A stretch of 64,000 nucleotides of DNA from Bryobacterales bacterium (lineage in GTDB: Bacteria > Acidobacteriota > Terriglobia > Bryobacterales > Bryobacteraceae). Shown piece by piece: positions 25,345 to 34,606 of the stretch. Where the stretch lies: contig PMUP01000097.1 in the NCBI GenBank assembly GCA_003166865.1, forward strand, positions 62,001 through 126,000, given 5' to 3'. How positions within the stretch are numbered: position 1 is the first letter of the stretch; every line of letters begins with the position of its first letter. The translations under genes were made by a program, and so were the position numbers. Below the pieces are notes generated by a model that did not search any database, had not been told where the DNA came from, and saw only the letters and a list, made by a program, of their open reading frames with translations.

Positions 25345-26484
25345 CTACTGGTGTTGCGCGGCGGCCGGCTTGGCAGCCTCCTGGGCACGCTCGGCGCGCG
25401 AAGTGCTGATCCAATGAGGAATCATGTTGTTATCCTCGGTGCACGCGTACTCCAAAATCTGGAAACCGTTGTCGAGCTTGAGCGGGAACCGCGCCGTCCA
25501 GGAATGCGTGAGCACTACCGGATCGTCCACCGTGATTTCGTATATCAGAAAGTCTTTGTTCAGACGCGTGAAACGCTCCGTCATTTTCATCTGCTCGCTG
25601 ATCGGAAAACGATTTCCGGGAGGCGATCCCCCTACGCCGGTGTTGGTGGCGGAGGCGCCAGACTTGAAGTTCGTCGTTTCGACCACGAGAGTGGTTCCAT
25701 CCCAGTGCCCGCGGGAAACGCCGAGCCACTCCTTAATCGCGGGAGATACCGGGGGCGCGTTGAGCGCGACAATGCGAGACTCGTGGATCATTTCCATGCG
25801 GAGAGCCACGTAGCCTGGCGCCTGGATGATCTGCAGCCCGTTGTTATAGCGGAACGGGAACATGGATGCGGGCAACCCGCGCGTGATGCAGCGGTCCCAA
25901 CTGTCGAAGTCGGTGTAAGTATCGAAGGCCAATTTCTCACCAGGAAGCGGCCAGCTACTCTTCATCAAGCTGGAGAGCCGCTTGCCTTCGGCGGTCATCT
26001 CTGGCAGCTTGCCGTCCGGCGGATCCATGATTAACGACGTCTGGCGCTGAGGGGTGAAGGTGTCCATGATGCCGCTCAGAAAAGCGCGGCCGGCTTCGCC
26101 ATCCTTGACCACCTGCTTATAACGGTCGGGCTGCTTGGCGGCCCGTTCCTGGACAGCGTCAAATTCCGTCGCCGTCAGAAAAGCTTTGTGAGGATCGCAG
26201 GGAGGGCTACCGGCCGGCGGTCGAGCGCCGAAAGCAGGGACGCATCGCTGCAGGGACACGGTGCCGACGTAGGAGATCGGCCAGATTCCCTGCAGATCCG
26301 GATCGCCCCAAGGCGTCTTCGGCTGCGTCCAGGCCGGGGGAGTGGCGATGAAGAAGTTCGACTCGGTGGGCGTTGGCCCAAGCTTCACCGCCGGCAACTG
26401 TGCGTTCAGGACAGAGCCGAACACGAACAAAGCGAGATTGGCGCCGATCAGGATTCGAGGTGCTGTGTGTTGGATTGCGCGCAT
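25345..26484 (-). CDS. Secreted PDLxGxW-family protein, long form
   Basis: A 379-residue exported protein (signal peptide ending near FGSVLNA). The start is ATG 26484 with GGAG upstream. Signatures are PWGDPDLQGIWP, WDRCITRGLPASMFPFRYNN, VSRGHWDGTTLVVETTNF and YEITVDDPVVLTHSW, and the late cysteine lies in ILEYACTEDNN. It is closest to the protein at 31263-32228, sharing the DRCITRG motif. It lies 15 bp behind a DUF6152-like gene and 11 bp ahead of the esterase. The role is unknown to me. Confidence 0.8.
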   Translation of the reverse strand: MRAIQHTAPRILIGANLALFVFGSVLNAQLPAVKLGPTPTESNFFIATPPAWTQPKTPWGDPDLQGIWPISYVGTVSLQRCVPAFGARPPAGSPPCDPHKAFLTATEFDAVQERAAKQPDRYKQVVKDGEAGRAFLSGIMDTFTPQRQTSLIMDPPDGKLPEMTAEGKRLSSLMKSSWPLPGEKLAFDTYTDFDSWDRCITRGLPASMFPFRYNNGLQIIQAPGYVALRMEMIHESRIVALNAPPVSPAIKEWLGVSRGHWDGTTLVVETTNFKSGASATNTGVGGSPPGNRFPISEQMKMTERFTRLNKDFLIYEITVDDPVVLTHSWTARFPLKLDNGFQILEYACTEDNNMIPHWISTSRAERAQEAAKPAAAQHQ

Positions 26485-26499
26485 GGGATCACTCCTTTG

Positions 26500-26928
26500 C
26501 TACTTCGCGTCAGGCGGCGGAGCTTCAGGCGGCGGGCCCTCTTGGCCCGATGAGCCCAGGAAAATCTTCTTGCCGTCCGGGAATGTGATGTCGCGGCCGT
26601 TGGCGCGGTGCGATGCATCTTTGGCCTGGAAGCCTTCAAAGACGACCTCCGTTCCAATGGGAATGGAGCTCTTGGTAAAGCCGTGCCGGATTAGCGCGTT
26701 GGGTGAGCCTCCTTCGATCATCCATTCGGTCGTGGTCCCGTCATCGTTCTTCACGGCGACATGAAACCAGGCGTGTGGATTGACCATCTCAATTTTCACA
26801 ACGGTGCCTCGCAATTTAACGGGCTTGTTGGTGTCGAATTCGGCTGCGAAGGCGTGATGAGCGAACAGTGGGAATGCCGAAAACAGCACTCCAATAGCGG
26901 CCAACGTGAGACTGATTGTCTTTTTCAT
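26500..26928 (-). CDS. DUF6152-like secreted protein
   Basis: A 142-residue exported protein starting at ATG 26928 (AGGTG upstream). The signal peptide MKKTISLTLAAIGVLFSAF ends just before AHHAFAAEFDTNKPV. Then come GTVVKIEMVNPHAWFHVAV and a PDGKKIFLG-type segment, with a Pro-rich tail. It is co-transcribed with the PQQ dehydrogenase (66 bp upstream) and a PDLxGxW protein (15 bp downstream). The pairing with PDLxGxW genes, repeated elsewhere in the window, suggests the two families work together. Function unknown. Confidence 0.85.
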   Translation of the reverse strand: MKKTISLTLAAIGVLFSAFPLFAHHAFAAEFDTNKPVKLRGTVVKIEMVNPHAWFHVAVKNDDGTTTEWMIEGGSPNALIRHGFTKSSIPIGTEVVFEGFQAKDASHRANGRDITFPDGKKIFLGSSGQEGPPPEAPPPDAK

Positions 26929-26994
26929 GGCACCTCTGATTATATTGCGTCCGCGCGGCAAATGTAGTCCCGGGCCGTTGGGCAACCTCGCACG

Positions 26995-28713
26995 TTATGG
27001 CAGCGCGAAGGCATAAATTGCGTTGTTGCCGGAGGTAGCTCTCAATTCGGGAACCTCCTTGGACAACTCGGGCACCTTCAAATTGTCGCCGGTCATCACG
27101 CAGATATATTGTTTGCCTTTCGCCGAGTAGGTGATCGTACTCACCGAGACGTTGCCGCCGACGATGGTTTCCCAAAGCTGCTTTCCATCGCGGGCGTCGA
27201 AGGCGCGGAACCGGCGGCTCATGTCGCCATGAAAGATCAAACCGCCCGCGATGGCAAGCATAGCGCCATTGCCCGGAGCGCGTCCGACGTCGAAGCGCAA
27301 TATTTCGCCGGTAGCCAGATTGATCTTCGCCAAACCGGTCAGCGCGTTGGGATCGGAACCTGGGCGCGGAATCACGCTCCAGCTTCCCCGCCCCGCCGGT
27401 CCATCCAATGTGAGATCGCGGCAATTATCGATATAGGAAACATACAGTGAATTGGTATCCGGATCGTAAGCGGTGGGCCAATAGCTGCGCGTGTTCCAAT
27501 AACAGACTATGTGGCGCTCACCAGGTTTCTGAAAGACCAGGTTCCAGTTAATGGTGGTCTTGCCGGTCTTGACGTCGATGTCGGAAATCACAAACTTGGG
27601 ATCGTCATAGGGAAACGGCGTGGCCCAGATAAATTGGCCCGTTCCCCGGTCCAGTTCAAACACGCCGCCGGCCTCACCCACAGTCACTGCCACATCGCGC
27701 TCTTCGCCGCGGGGGACGTTGGGGTTAATCCACTTCACGTACTTAGGATCGGGATTAATCTTGGTTCGCAACAAAGTGCGTTCGTGCGTGTAATCCGAAT
27801 CCCAATCATCGCCGGGTAAATGCTGGTAATACCAGGCGAGCTTTCCAGTCTGGGGATCCAGCGCCACCGTCGAGTTGCTATATAGATCGGACGGAGCGGT
27901 ACGCGAAACTGCGTCCGGATTGCCATCGTGACGCGACATCCGCTGGTCGGGCATCGGATTTGCAATGCCCCAATAGGTCAGCTTGCGCACCGGATCATAA
28001 GTTCCCGGCAGCCCCCAAGTGGATGCTTGCCGCTTGTCGATTGCCGCGCCGCCCCAGGTTTCATCTCCCGGCTCGCCAGGGGCTGGAGTGGTATAGAAGC
28101 GCCAGAGCTCTTTCCCCGTCAGGGCGTCGTGAGCCGCGATGTAGCAGTTTTCTCGCTTTCCGGCGCAGGCGCCGCCAGAGATCACTTTCCCCTCCACGAC
28201 AATCGGACCTGAGGTGTGCCCGCGCCCGTCGGTCTTCGACTCCCAACGCAGTTCGCCGGTGCGTGCATCCAAGCCAACCACGTAGCTATCCGGCGCCGTG
28301 TAAAATATGAGGTCCTGAAAGATCGCCAGATTCTTGGTGCGCGCGACTGCCGCGACGCCCGCCGGCACCTTCCGCTTGTACTCCCAGAGCAAGTCTCCCG
28401 AAGCCGCGTCGAGCGCCTGCACGATCGCGCCGGGCGCCACGACGTACATCACGCCGTCATGAATCAAAGGAATGGTTTCGGTTTGTCCGGATGGAAGCCC
28501 CCGGCTCCACGCCATCCGAAGCTGGCCGACATTGTCGCGCGTGATTTGCTTGAGCGGGCTGAAGCGCTGTGCATCGTAAGTCCGGCTGTACATCAACCAA
28601 TCGTCAGCACTAGGGTTCTCTAGCTGCTGTTGCGTCACGGGTTTGAAGTTTTGCACCTGCGCGAACAACGGGGCAACCAAGAAACCGGCGAGACAAACGA
28701 TAAGAAATCTCAT
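26995..28713 (-). CDS. PQQ-dependent alcohol dehydrogenase, lanthanide-type signature
   Basis: A 572-residue periplasmic quinoprotein with a signal peptide (FLIVCLAGFLVAPLFA) and an eight-bladed propeller bearing tryptophan-docking repeats (ALDAASGDLLWEYK, GLDARTGELRWESK, AFDARDGKQLWE). It matches the methanol/ethanol dehydrogenase family. The catalytic-Asp region reads GDDWDSD (Asp305, Asp307). An Asp two residues after the catalytic Asp is the mark of lanthanide-using enzymes (XoxF, PedH), whereas Ca enzymes have Ala or Ser there. There is no cytochrome domain and no adjacent-cysteine disulfide. It is first in a six-gene operon. The alcohol substrate is unknown, and PQQ synthesis genes are not in the window. 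Confidence 0.9.
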   Translation of the reverse strand: MRFLIVCLAGFLVAPLFAQVQNFKPVTQQQLENPSADDWLMYSRTYDAQRFSPLKQITRDNVGQLRMAWSRGLPSGQTETIPLIHDGVMYVVAPGAIVQALDAASGDLLWEYKRKVPAGVAAVARTKNLAIFQDLIFYTAPDSYVVGLDARTGELRWESKTDGRGHTSGPIVVEGKVISGGACAGKRENCYIAAHDALTGKELWRFYTTPAPGEPGDETWGGAAIDKRQASTWGLPGTYDPVRKLTYWGIANPMPDQRMSRHDGNPDAVSRTAPSDLYSNSTVALDPQTGKLAWYYQHLPGDDWDSDYTHERTLLRTKINPDPKYVKWINPNVPRGEERDVAVTVGEAGGVFELDRGTGQFIWATPFPYDDPKFVISDIDVKTGKTTINWNLVFQKPGERHIVCYWNTRSYWPTAYDPDTNSLYVSYIDNCRDLTLDGPAGRGSWSVIPRPGSDPNALTGLAKINLATGEILRFDVGRAPGNGAMLAIAGGLIFHGDMSRRFRAFDARDGKQLWETIVGGNVSVSTITYSAKGKQYICVMTGDNLKVPELSKEVPELRATSGNNAIYAFALP

Positions 28714-29158
28714 CGCGTTCCTCTCAGGATACGTCCCTTTCGAGCACGCGGGGGTGGGAGCGTGTGTCTGCGCTGCGGCGATTTCTTTTTATAAAAACGA
28801 ACCCATGCTCGGAGCGCGCTATCGGGGATGGCTGCGGTCGACCAATTTCAGATGGTTTTTTCGGGAGGCGAAGTTAGTGGCCACTTACGGCGCAAGTGGC
28901 CTACTTTTGTGTTTGGCGGCGGATTTTTTCAGGTTGGCGGCGAGGGGCCGCGGCTGGTGATTGGTGGCAGGTGGCTGGCGGGCGGTGAGTGAACATGCTG
29001 ATGGAAGGATAACCTGTGAGAAAGCTGCCGGTTTGGCGTGGGGCGTGTAAGCCGATGAAGTGGAAGGGATGAAGTCGGAAGTTGCGATGTCATTGGCGGA
29101 TTGACGGGGGGACGAGAAATGTGGCACAACTCCAAACCGGAACAGTAGACTTATCTCA
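28714..29158. other. Gene-free 445-bp divergent intergenic region
   Basis: Separates the PQQ operon (start 28713) from the flavoenzyme (start 29159). No convincing coding sequence. It contains AGTGGCCACT at 28876-28885 and a related AAGTGGCCTACTT at 28894-28906, which could be operator half-sites. A purine/G-rich stretch follows at about 28915-28990. Nothing else recognised. Confidence 0.5.
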
Positions 29159-30181
29159 ATGAAGAAAATCGGCTTCCTCTCATTCGGCCATTGGACACCT
29201 TCACCGCAGTCGCGAACGGGGTCTGCTGCTGACGCGCTCCTGCAGTCCATTGACCTCGCCGTGGAGGCCGAGCGCCTCGGAATGGACGGAGCCTACTTCC
29301 GTGTTCATCACTTCGCGCGGCAACTGGCATCACCGTTCCCGCTGCTGGCGGCAGTCGGTGCAAAGACGCGAAGGATTGAAATTGGCACCGCAGTGATCGA
29401 CATGCGGTATGAGAACCCTCACTATATGGCGGAAGACGCTGGCGCTGCGGATCTCATCGCTGGCGGGCGCCTGCAGCTAGGAATCAGCCGCGGCTCCCCC
29501 GAACAGGTGATCGAAGGTTGGCGCTATTTTGGCCACCTCCCGATTGAAGGCGAGAACGATGCGGACATGGGCCGTCGGCACGCGGAAGAATTTCTCGAAC
29601 TGCTGCGTGGTAAGGGCTTCGCTCAGCCAAACCCACGTCCCATGTTTCCCAATCCGCCAGGGCTGCTGCGTCTTGAGCCGTACTCCGGAGGATTGCGTGA
29701 TCGTATCTGGTGGGGGTCGGCTTCCAATGCGACAGCCGCCTGGGCCGCCAAGCTCGGAATGAACCTGCAAACCTCAACCCTCAAATTCGACGAGACCGGT
29801 GAGCCGCTCCACATCCAGCAAGCCGCCCAGATTCGCGCGTTTCGCGCAGCCTGGAAGGAGGCTGGCCACGCTCGCACTCCGCGCATTTCGGTCAGCCGGA
29901 GTATCTTCGCGTTGATTGACGACCGTGATCGCGCCTATTTCGGACCAGGAGGTCGGGAAGAGGACAAGATCGGCTTCCTGGACGAAAACACGCGGGCGAT
30001 CTTCGGCCGCAGCTACGCTGCCGAGCCGGATGTCCTGATCGAACAGCTTAAGAAAGACGAGGCGATCGCGGAGGCCGACACGCTATTGCTAACCGTCCCA
30101 AACCAACTAGGCGTTGCCTACAATGCGCATGTCATGGAGGCAATTCTGACTAATGTCGCCCCAATTCTCGGTTGGCGCTAA
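29159..30181 (+). CDS. LLM-class flavin-dependent oxidoreductase
   Basis: A 340-residue luciferase-like monooxygenase family protein, a TIM barrel using reduced FMN or F420. The N-terminal strand KIGFLSFGHW, then AVEAERLGMDGAYFRVHHFA, GAKTRRIEIGTAVIDMRYEN and GGRLQLGISRGSPEQVIEGW, are family-typical. It stands alone with no clear strong ribosome site. The neighbours are catabolic, so oxidation of an organic substrate is likely, but neither cofactor nor substrate can be assigned from sequence. Confidence 0.88.
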   Translation: MKKIGFLSFGHWTPSPQSRTGSAADALLQSIDLAVEAERLGMDGAYFRVHHFARQLASPFPLLAAVGAKTRRIEIGTAVIDMRYENPHYMAEDAGAADLIAGGRLQLGISRGSPEQVIEGWRYFGHLPIEGENDADMGRRHAEEFLELLRGKGFAQPNPRPMFPNPPGLLRLEPYSGGLRDRIWWGSASNATAAWAAKLGMNLQTSTLKFDETGEPLHIQQAAQIRAFRAAWKEAGHARTPRISVSRSIFALIDDRDRAYFGPGGREEDKIGFLDENTRAIFGRSYAAEPDVLIEQLKKDEAIAEADTLLLTVPNQLGVAYNAHVMEAILTNVAPILGWR

Positions 30182-30286
30182 AGAATATTCGGGTCGGTTC
30201 TGACTGCAATCGAAGTGGCAGCTATTGCTGAGGGTTGAGATTTGCCATGCCAACGACAGTGCCAGAGCCATCGCATCCAACGTCCT

Positions 30287-31231
30287 TCAGTTCGCCGCCC
30301 CTACGCGAGCCGTGGCGCATTCCTCGGCGACCTTGAGAAAGTTCAGGACCTTTGCATTCCCCACGATGTATGGATTCGGACTGCCGGGCGCGCGTTTGGC
30401 CAGCATCGGCAGGTTAATCTTGGATCGGTCCCAATCGGTGTGATTGGTAAGGATGATATCCGCTTCCGCCTGCTTCACAATGCCGCTGAATCGCTGCGCC
30501 GAGCGGATGTAGAGCTGAACGCGTTCGCGGTCTGGATTGAGCCCCACCCCGCCCCAGAGAGCCGCCAGGTGCGGCGTCCCATTGTCCTTTACCGGAAACA
30601 CAGTTGAGATGGTGCCCGGTGTGTGACCGGGCGTGATGTAGAGCGTCAGTGTGGTGTCGCCGAGCGTGAGCTTCTGGCCGTCGGTGGCCTCGATGTCGCG
30701 CTTGGGCTTCGTGCCGATGGTTCTCTTATCGAGCACATCCCAGTCCGCCGGCGACATGATGACACGCGTGCCGTAATGCTCCTGAAGGAACCGCGCACCG
30801 CCGTCGTGATCGGGGTGAGCATGACTGACGATGGCATATTTGATATTGGCTGGATCCAAACCCAGTTTCGTCATCCCGCCGGCGACTTCGTCTTCCACTG
30901 AATAATCAAAGATGGTGTCGAGAACGATGATGCCTTGCGAGGTCGTGATCGCCCACACGGCGTACTCGGACTGGCCGAAAAAGTACAGGTTGTCGAAAAC
31001 CTTCACCGGTTCGGCGTACCACGTGGATCGGTCCGGCGGACCCGGCGGTCTCTGAGGGAGGGCGCCCGCCGGCGGTCGCTGACCTCCAGGGCCAGGCCCG
31101 TAGCATTGAAACTGGAATAGATTCTGAAAATCTTCACCGGCCGCGGCTTTCGCGGCAGCGATGTGGGCGTCGTCCTGAGCCGATAAAGTTGAGACCGCCA
31201 GCAGCAAGCCACATGTCGTGAGAACTCTCAT
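30287..31231 (-). CDS. Secreted metallo-beta-lactamase-fold hydrolase
   Basis: A 314-residue exported protein (signal ending LAVSTLSAQ) with an intact zinc motif: SHAHPDHDGG (HxHxDH), a later His in YITPGHTPGTIS and the final His in LTNHTDWDRSK. A Pro/Gly-rich linker (residues 45-70) precedes the domain. The layout resembles subclass B3 beta-lactamase-like hydrolases, but many relatives act on other substrates, so resistance should not be assumed. It is divergent from the PDLxGxW gene at 31263, with only 31 bp between starts, implying overlapping promoters. Confidence 0.85.
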   Translation of the reverse strand: MRVLTTCGLLLAVSTLSAQDDAHIAAAKAAAGEDFQNLFQFQCYGPGPGGQRPPAGALPQRPPGPPDRSTWYAEPVKVFDNLYFFGQSEYAVWAITTSQGIIVLDTIFDYSVEDEVAGGMTKLGLDPANIKYAIVSHAHPDHDGGARFLQEHYGTRVIMSPADWDVLDKRTIGTKPKRDIEATDGQKLTLGDTTLTLYITPGHTPGTISTVFPVKDNGTPHLAALWGGVGLNPDRERVQLYIRSAQRFSGIVKQAEADIILTNHTDWDRSKINLPMLAKRAPGSPNPYIVGNAKVLNFLKVAEECATARVGAAN

Positions 31232-31262
31232 CAGATGTCAGATTACATGATATGTTCAGACG

Positions 31263-32228
31263 ATGAAGCGAATCCTGGCATTGGGTGGGATCGGCATCGG
31301 CCTGATGCTGTGCCCGGCTGCCGCGCAACAGTCGACTTGGACGGCGCCCAAAACTCCCTGGGGAGAGCCGGACCTGCAAGGTATCTGGCCGCTCAACCAT
31401 CTGATCGCCACGCCATTCCAGCGGCCGGAGAAGTACGGTGACCGCCGGTTCATGACCGACGAGGAATTCGCCGCCGCGCAGCAGGCCGCGCAGGCCCGCA
31501 ACAAACGTTTCGAGTCCGGTGCGATACCTCAAGCCGACTCGGGCACCGAGGTGCTGCGGCTGACGTCTTTGCTGACTGACCCGCCGAATGGGCGCTTCCC
31601 AGCGCTTACGCCCCAGGGCAAGGAGCGATACGACAAGAACCACGGTAGCTACAAGCCGGGCCAAACCGTATTCGATAGCCCCGACGACTTCGATAGCTGG
31701 GACCGCTGCATCACACGCGGCATGCCGGTTTCCATGTTGCCGCGCAACTACAACAACGGCATCCGGATCATGCAGTCGCCGGGCTATGTTCTGATTGTGA
31801 TCGAGATGGCTCACGAGGTCCGCATCATTCCCACCGACGGACGTCCGGCGCTGGATCCATCCATCAAAGAGTGGTTAGGTGAGTCGCGCGGTCACTGGAA
31901 AGGCAATACGTTGGCGGTGGAGACGACCAACTTCAACGGCAAAACGGACATGACCAATGCGGGCGTTCCCGGTTCTCCGCCGATCAACCCAACCACGGAG
32001 AACATGCGGATTACCGAACACTTCACGCGAACCGCCGACGATACGATCGATTATGAAATCAAGGTGGAGGACCCGGAGGTGATCGTCAGTTCGTGGACCG
32101 CCGCGTTTCCATTGAAGCTGGATAACAAGTATCAGATGTACGAATATGCCTGCCACGAGGGGAACACGGCGATTCGTGGTTACATCGAGACGTCGCGTTT
32201 CGAGCGGGCGCATAAGACGGCGAAGTAA
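31263..32228 (+). CDS. Secreted PDLxGxW-family protein
   Basis: A 321-residue exported protein with a short signal peptide (ALGGIGIGLMLCPAAAQ). Motifs are PWGEPDLQGIWPL, WDRCITRGMPVSMLPRNYNN, WLGESRGHWKGNTLAVETTN and YEIKVEDPEVIVSSW, with the late cysteine in MYEYACHEGNT. It is the closest relative in the window of the protein at 25345-26484. It lies directly upstream of the left copy of a 27-bp direct repeat. The biochemical role is unknown. Confidence 0.8.
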   Translation: MKRILALGGIGIGLMLCPAAAQQSTWTAPKTPWGEPDLQGIWPLNHLIATPFQRPEKYGDRRFMTDEEFAAAQQAAQARNKRFESGAIPQADSGTEVLRLTSLLTDPPNGRFPALTPQGKERYDKNHGSYKPGQTVFDSPDDFDSWDRCITRGMPVSMLPRNYNNGIRIMQSPGYVLIVIEMAHEVRIIPTDGRPALDPSIKEWLGESRGHWKGNTLAVETTNFNGKTDMTNAGVPGSPPINPTTENMRITEHFTRTADDTIDYEIKVEDPEVIVSSWTAAFPLKLDNKYQMYEYACHEGNTAIRGYIETSRFERAHKTAK

Positions 32229-32240
32229 GCAGGCGTTGAA

Positions 32241-32267
32241 GGGACGACCGGCGATTACTTGTCCGGC
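32241..32267 (+). repeat. 27-bp direct repeat, left copy, flanking the DUF2157 pair
   Basis: GGGACGACCGGCGATTACTT plus GTCCGGC matches 34607-34633 at 26 of 27 positions. On the minus strand the left copy spells the last codons of a DUF6152 gene (S-P-D-K-stop), while the right copy is the genuine 3' end of such a gene (ending ..PDK). The left copy is therefore a duplicated gene end, 12 bp downstream of the PDLxGxW stop. Confidence 0.75.
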
Positions 32268-32289
32268 GATAGCCCAACCGCTGGCGGCT

Positions 32290-33501
32290 TCAGAAATCCG
32301 ATGTAGCGCCTGCGCCTCCCGAATCTCCGCCACCGAAGTGGAAGTCGGGATTGCTGGCTTGTGGGCTTGGCGTTGTTATGTTCGGCGATACGAGTCCCAA
32401 TGCGACGGCCCCGGCGTTCATCCAGGCTTTGTCCTTACCCGAGAGGCGCCGGGAGGTAAAGCCGTGGCGAATTTCGCCCGGTCCATCGGCGAGCCAGCGT
32501 CGGATGAAGAGCGCAACACCGATCAGCAGCGCGCCCAAGAGCATCGGGTCCCAGGTATGCCGCTGCCAGCCGAGATAAGGCTTATTGGTGACCAGCGTTA
32601 GTATCGCGACGAGAGCGCCCACTGCGATGACGAAGCGGTCTTTCAGGCGCAGGCCGCGCGCCAGCACTACGGGCGTCAAGCACCAGGTCAACACCCAGGT
32701 GGCCCAGTAGAAAGGCTTTGAGAATTCGGTGCTGGCCCGAGGGGTGCCCCACCACTGCCCGAGCAGGTTCACTGACGAAAGCTGGAGGTTGATCGCCAGG
32801 TAGATGCCGAGCCAGAGGAGTGCTTCGGCAATCGAATACTGGAGGTTGAGATACGTGAATCGATAGCGGGAGCGTACCGCAACCACGACTACCAGGCCGG
32901 CTGCATAGATCGCCGCGACGATCGTATGCTGCGCCGAATGTGACGAGGTCCAGTAGCTGGGCAGCCAGACGACGAAGATCATCGCGCCCGCAGATGCATA
33001 GGGGAGCCCGAAACGATGCCATATCCAGAGCGAAACGATGGCGCCGGCAGCGGGAACCACGAATTCGGGCTTCGCGGAGTAAGGTTGACCGCTAAACAAG
33101 GCGGCCTGCAATCCCGCGCAGAGAAAGGCGACCGAGGAGAGGGCGAGGGCTTCTTCAATCCCGAAACGATAGAGCCGGGCATGGGAAACGGCGAGTTCAG
33201 CGGCCACATATGAGATGGCAGCGACGACCAGCAGGATTACACCGGTGGCTTGCGCCTCCAGTTGCAAGCGAAAAATCGCAAAGAACAGCCCAACCGCGGC
33301 GCCCACGATGATCAGGGTAAAGAGGAACAGGACGAGCCGCAGGAAGATGTTGGTGCGGCGGAGCTCGCAGACGGTTTCTTGTTCCATGCGCTGGTACTGT
33401 GCCTCGTCAAGAAATCCTTCTCCGGCCCAGTCCTTCAGCAGAACGCGGGCGCGCAGGGCTTCTTCGCTCGATGCACTGTAGGCTCTAGTGCTTAGTTGCA
33501 T
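32290..33501 (-). CDS. DUF2157-like polytopic membrane protein with Gly-rich tail
   Basis: A 403-residue inner-membrane protein. A soluble N-terminal stretch (residues 1-50, LKDWAGEGFLDEAQYQRMEQ) is followed by about ten hydrophobic segments. It ends in a cytosolic or periplasmic tail, DFHFGGGDSGGAGATSDF, resembling the Gly-rich termini of TPM/YgcG-type proteins. It is paired with the related membrane gene at 33634-34578, and the two together are bracketed by a 27-bp direct repeat. Role unknown; no catalytic motif seen. Confidence 0.7.
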   Translation of the reverse strand: MQLSTRAYSASSEEALRARVLLKDWAGEGFLDEAQYQRMEQETVCELRRTNIFLRLVLFLFTLIIVGAAVGLFFAIFRLQLEAQATGVILLVVAAISYVAAELAVSHARLYRFGIEEALALSSVAFLCAGLQAALFSGQPYSAKPEFVVPAAGAIVSLWIWHRFGLPYASAGAMIFVVWLPSYWTSSHSAQHTIVAAIYAAGLVVVVAVRSRYRFTYLNLQYSIAEALLWLGIYLAINLQLSSVNLLGQWWGTPRASTEFSKPFYWATWVLTWCLTPVVLARGLRLKDRFVIAVGALVAILTLVTNKPYLGWQRHTWDPMLLGALLIGVALFIRRWLADGPGEIRHGFTSRRLSGKDKAWMNAGAVALGLVSPNITTPSPQASNPDFHFGGGDSGGAGATSDF

Positions 33502-33633
33502 GAATTGGCGTAGTTGATTTTTTGGGAGACCGCTTGCTAACGCGCGCGGCTCTGAAAGGGTTTCCGAGCCGTGACCGTGAGGGAGCGGTGTAGGGTAATT
33601 TTCGCAGCCAAGTACGAGGCGCGCTGTAGGCTC

Positions 33634-34578
33634 TCACGCTTCCCTCCCGAAGCGGCGCGCAATGAGGATCAGCAGGACGAGCATGGCGATGCCGGTGACG
33701 ACGAAGTAGCTCAGGACAGCGGTATCGCCTCTTATGTCGCGGATGAGGATCGAACTGACGCCCACGTAACCGTACACGGCGGCATAAGCGACGAAGGAGA
33801 ACTCCCGGCGTGCAATACCCCAGGCGAGAGATGCGCCGCAGGCGGCGAGGAGAGCCAGAAACCACACGATGTAGCCCTGCCGATTGAAGACCCCGGAAAG
33901 CAGCGCCAAAAAGAGAACGTTGGCCGCGATATTCAGATAGGTGCTGAAGAAATGCGGTTTCAGCCCCCGGCGCTGAAGCGCGGCTCCGGCGCCGGCGACC
34001 GTCAGGCTGTAGAGAATCGCATATTGCCGGTACTCTGCGTCCTGACTCGATGGCCAGCGCGAGATGGTGAGTCCGAACCACCCAGCGAGCGAGGACAACG
34101 CCAGCGACAGCACGAAGCGGTTGTCGAAACGATACGCGAGGAAGAAGAAGAGGGCGGCGGTCGCCAACAGGTAGAGGTCCCACTGTCCGGAGAGTATGTG
34201 AAACCGCTCCTCAAGGTAAGCGAGTTCCACGGACCAAATGAGGCTGCCGAGATAAAGCACGTAATCGAATATCAGGCTGGGTGAAGAAGTTTCGCCACGA
34301 GACCAAGAGGGCGCGCGGGAGAAACAGTACCAAAAACTGGCGGCGAGCATCATGGAGAGGATGCTCAGCACGAGGACGTCACCCAGTTGGTGCGACCAGG
34401 TGGTGACCGTCCAGCCGAGGCCCGCGACGAACGACAAAATGCCAGCGTAGAGGAGAATGTTCAGCTCAAGAAAAAGGGAAAAGGGTTCTCCACGCGAGAG
34501 GCCGGCGAGGCGCGTGTGTTGTTCCGGCGATATAACGCCGCGCTCCTTCCATTGGTCCAATCGGGTGAGTATGGTCAC
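33634..34578 (-). CDS. DUF2157 membrane protein
   Basis: A 314-residue polytopic membrane protein. Residues 1-35 (RLDQWKERGVISPEQHTRLA) match the soluble N-terminal helix pair of DUF2157. About nine hydrophobic segments follow (NILLYAGILSFVAGLGWTVT onwards), and the end is basic (LIARRFGREA). The start is GTG 34578 with only a weak ribosome site. It precedes its relative at 32290-33501 by 132 bp and follows the DUF6152-like gene by 42 bp. Function unknown. Confidence 0.75.
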   Translation of the reverse strand: MTILTRLDQWKERGVISPEQHTRLAGLSRGEPFSLFLELNILLYAGILSFVAGLGWTVTTWSHQLGDVLVLSILSMMLAASFWYCFSRAPSWSRGETSSPSLIFDYVLYLGSLIWSVELAYLEERFHILSGQWDLYLLATAALFFFLAYRFDNRFVLSLALSSLAGWFGLTISRWPSSQDAEYRQYAILYSLTVAGAGAALQRRGLKPHFFSTYLNIAANVLFLALLSGVFNRQGYIVWFLALLAACGASLAWGIARREFSFVAYAAVYGYVGVSSILIRDIRGDTAVLSYFVVTGIAMLVLLILIARRFGREA

Positions 34579-34606
34579 GAAGTCTTCACGACCGGCGCTG
34601 CCGCGC

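Noticed and set aside
30287-31231. Calling the MBL hydrolase a beta-lactamase resistance gene
   Set aside because: The fold and zinc ligands are consistent, but the superfamily is functionally broad and nothing in the sequence specifies beta-lactams.
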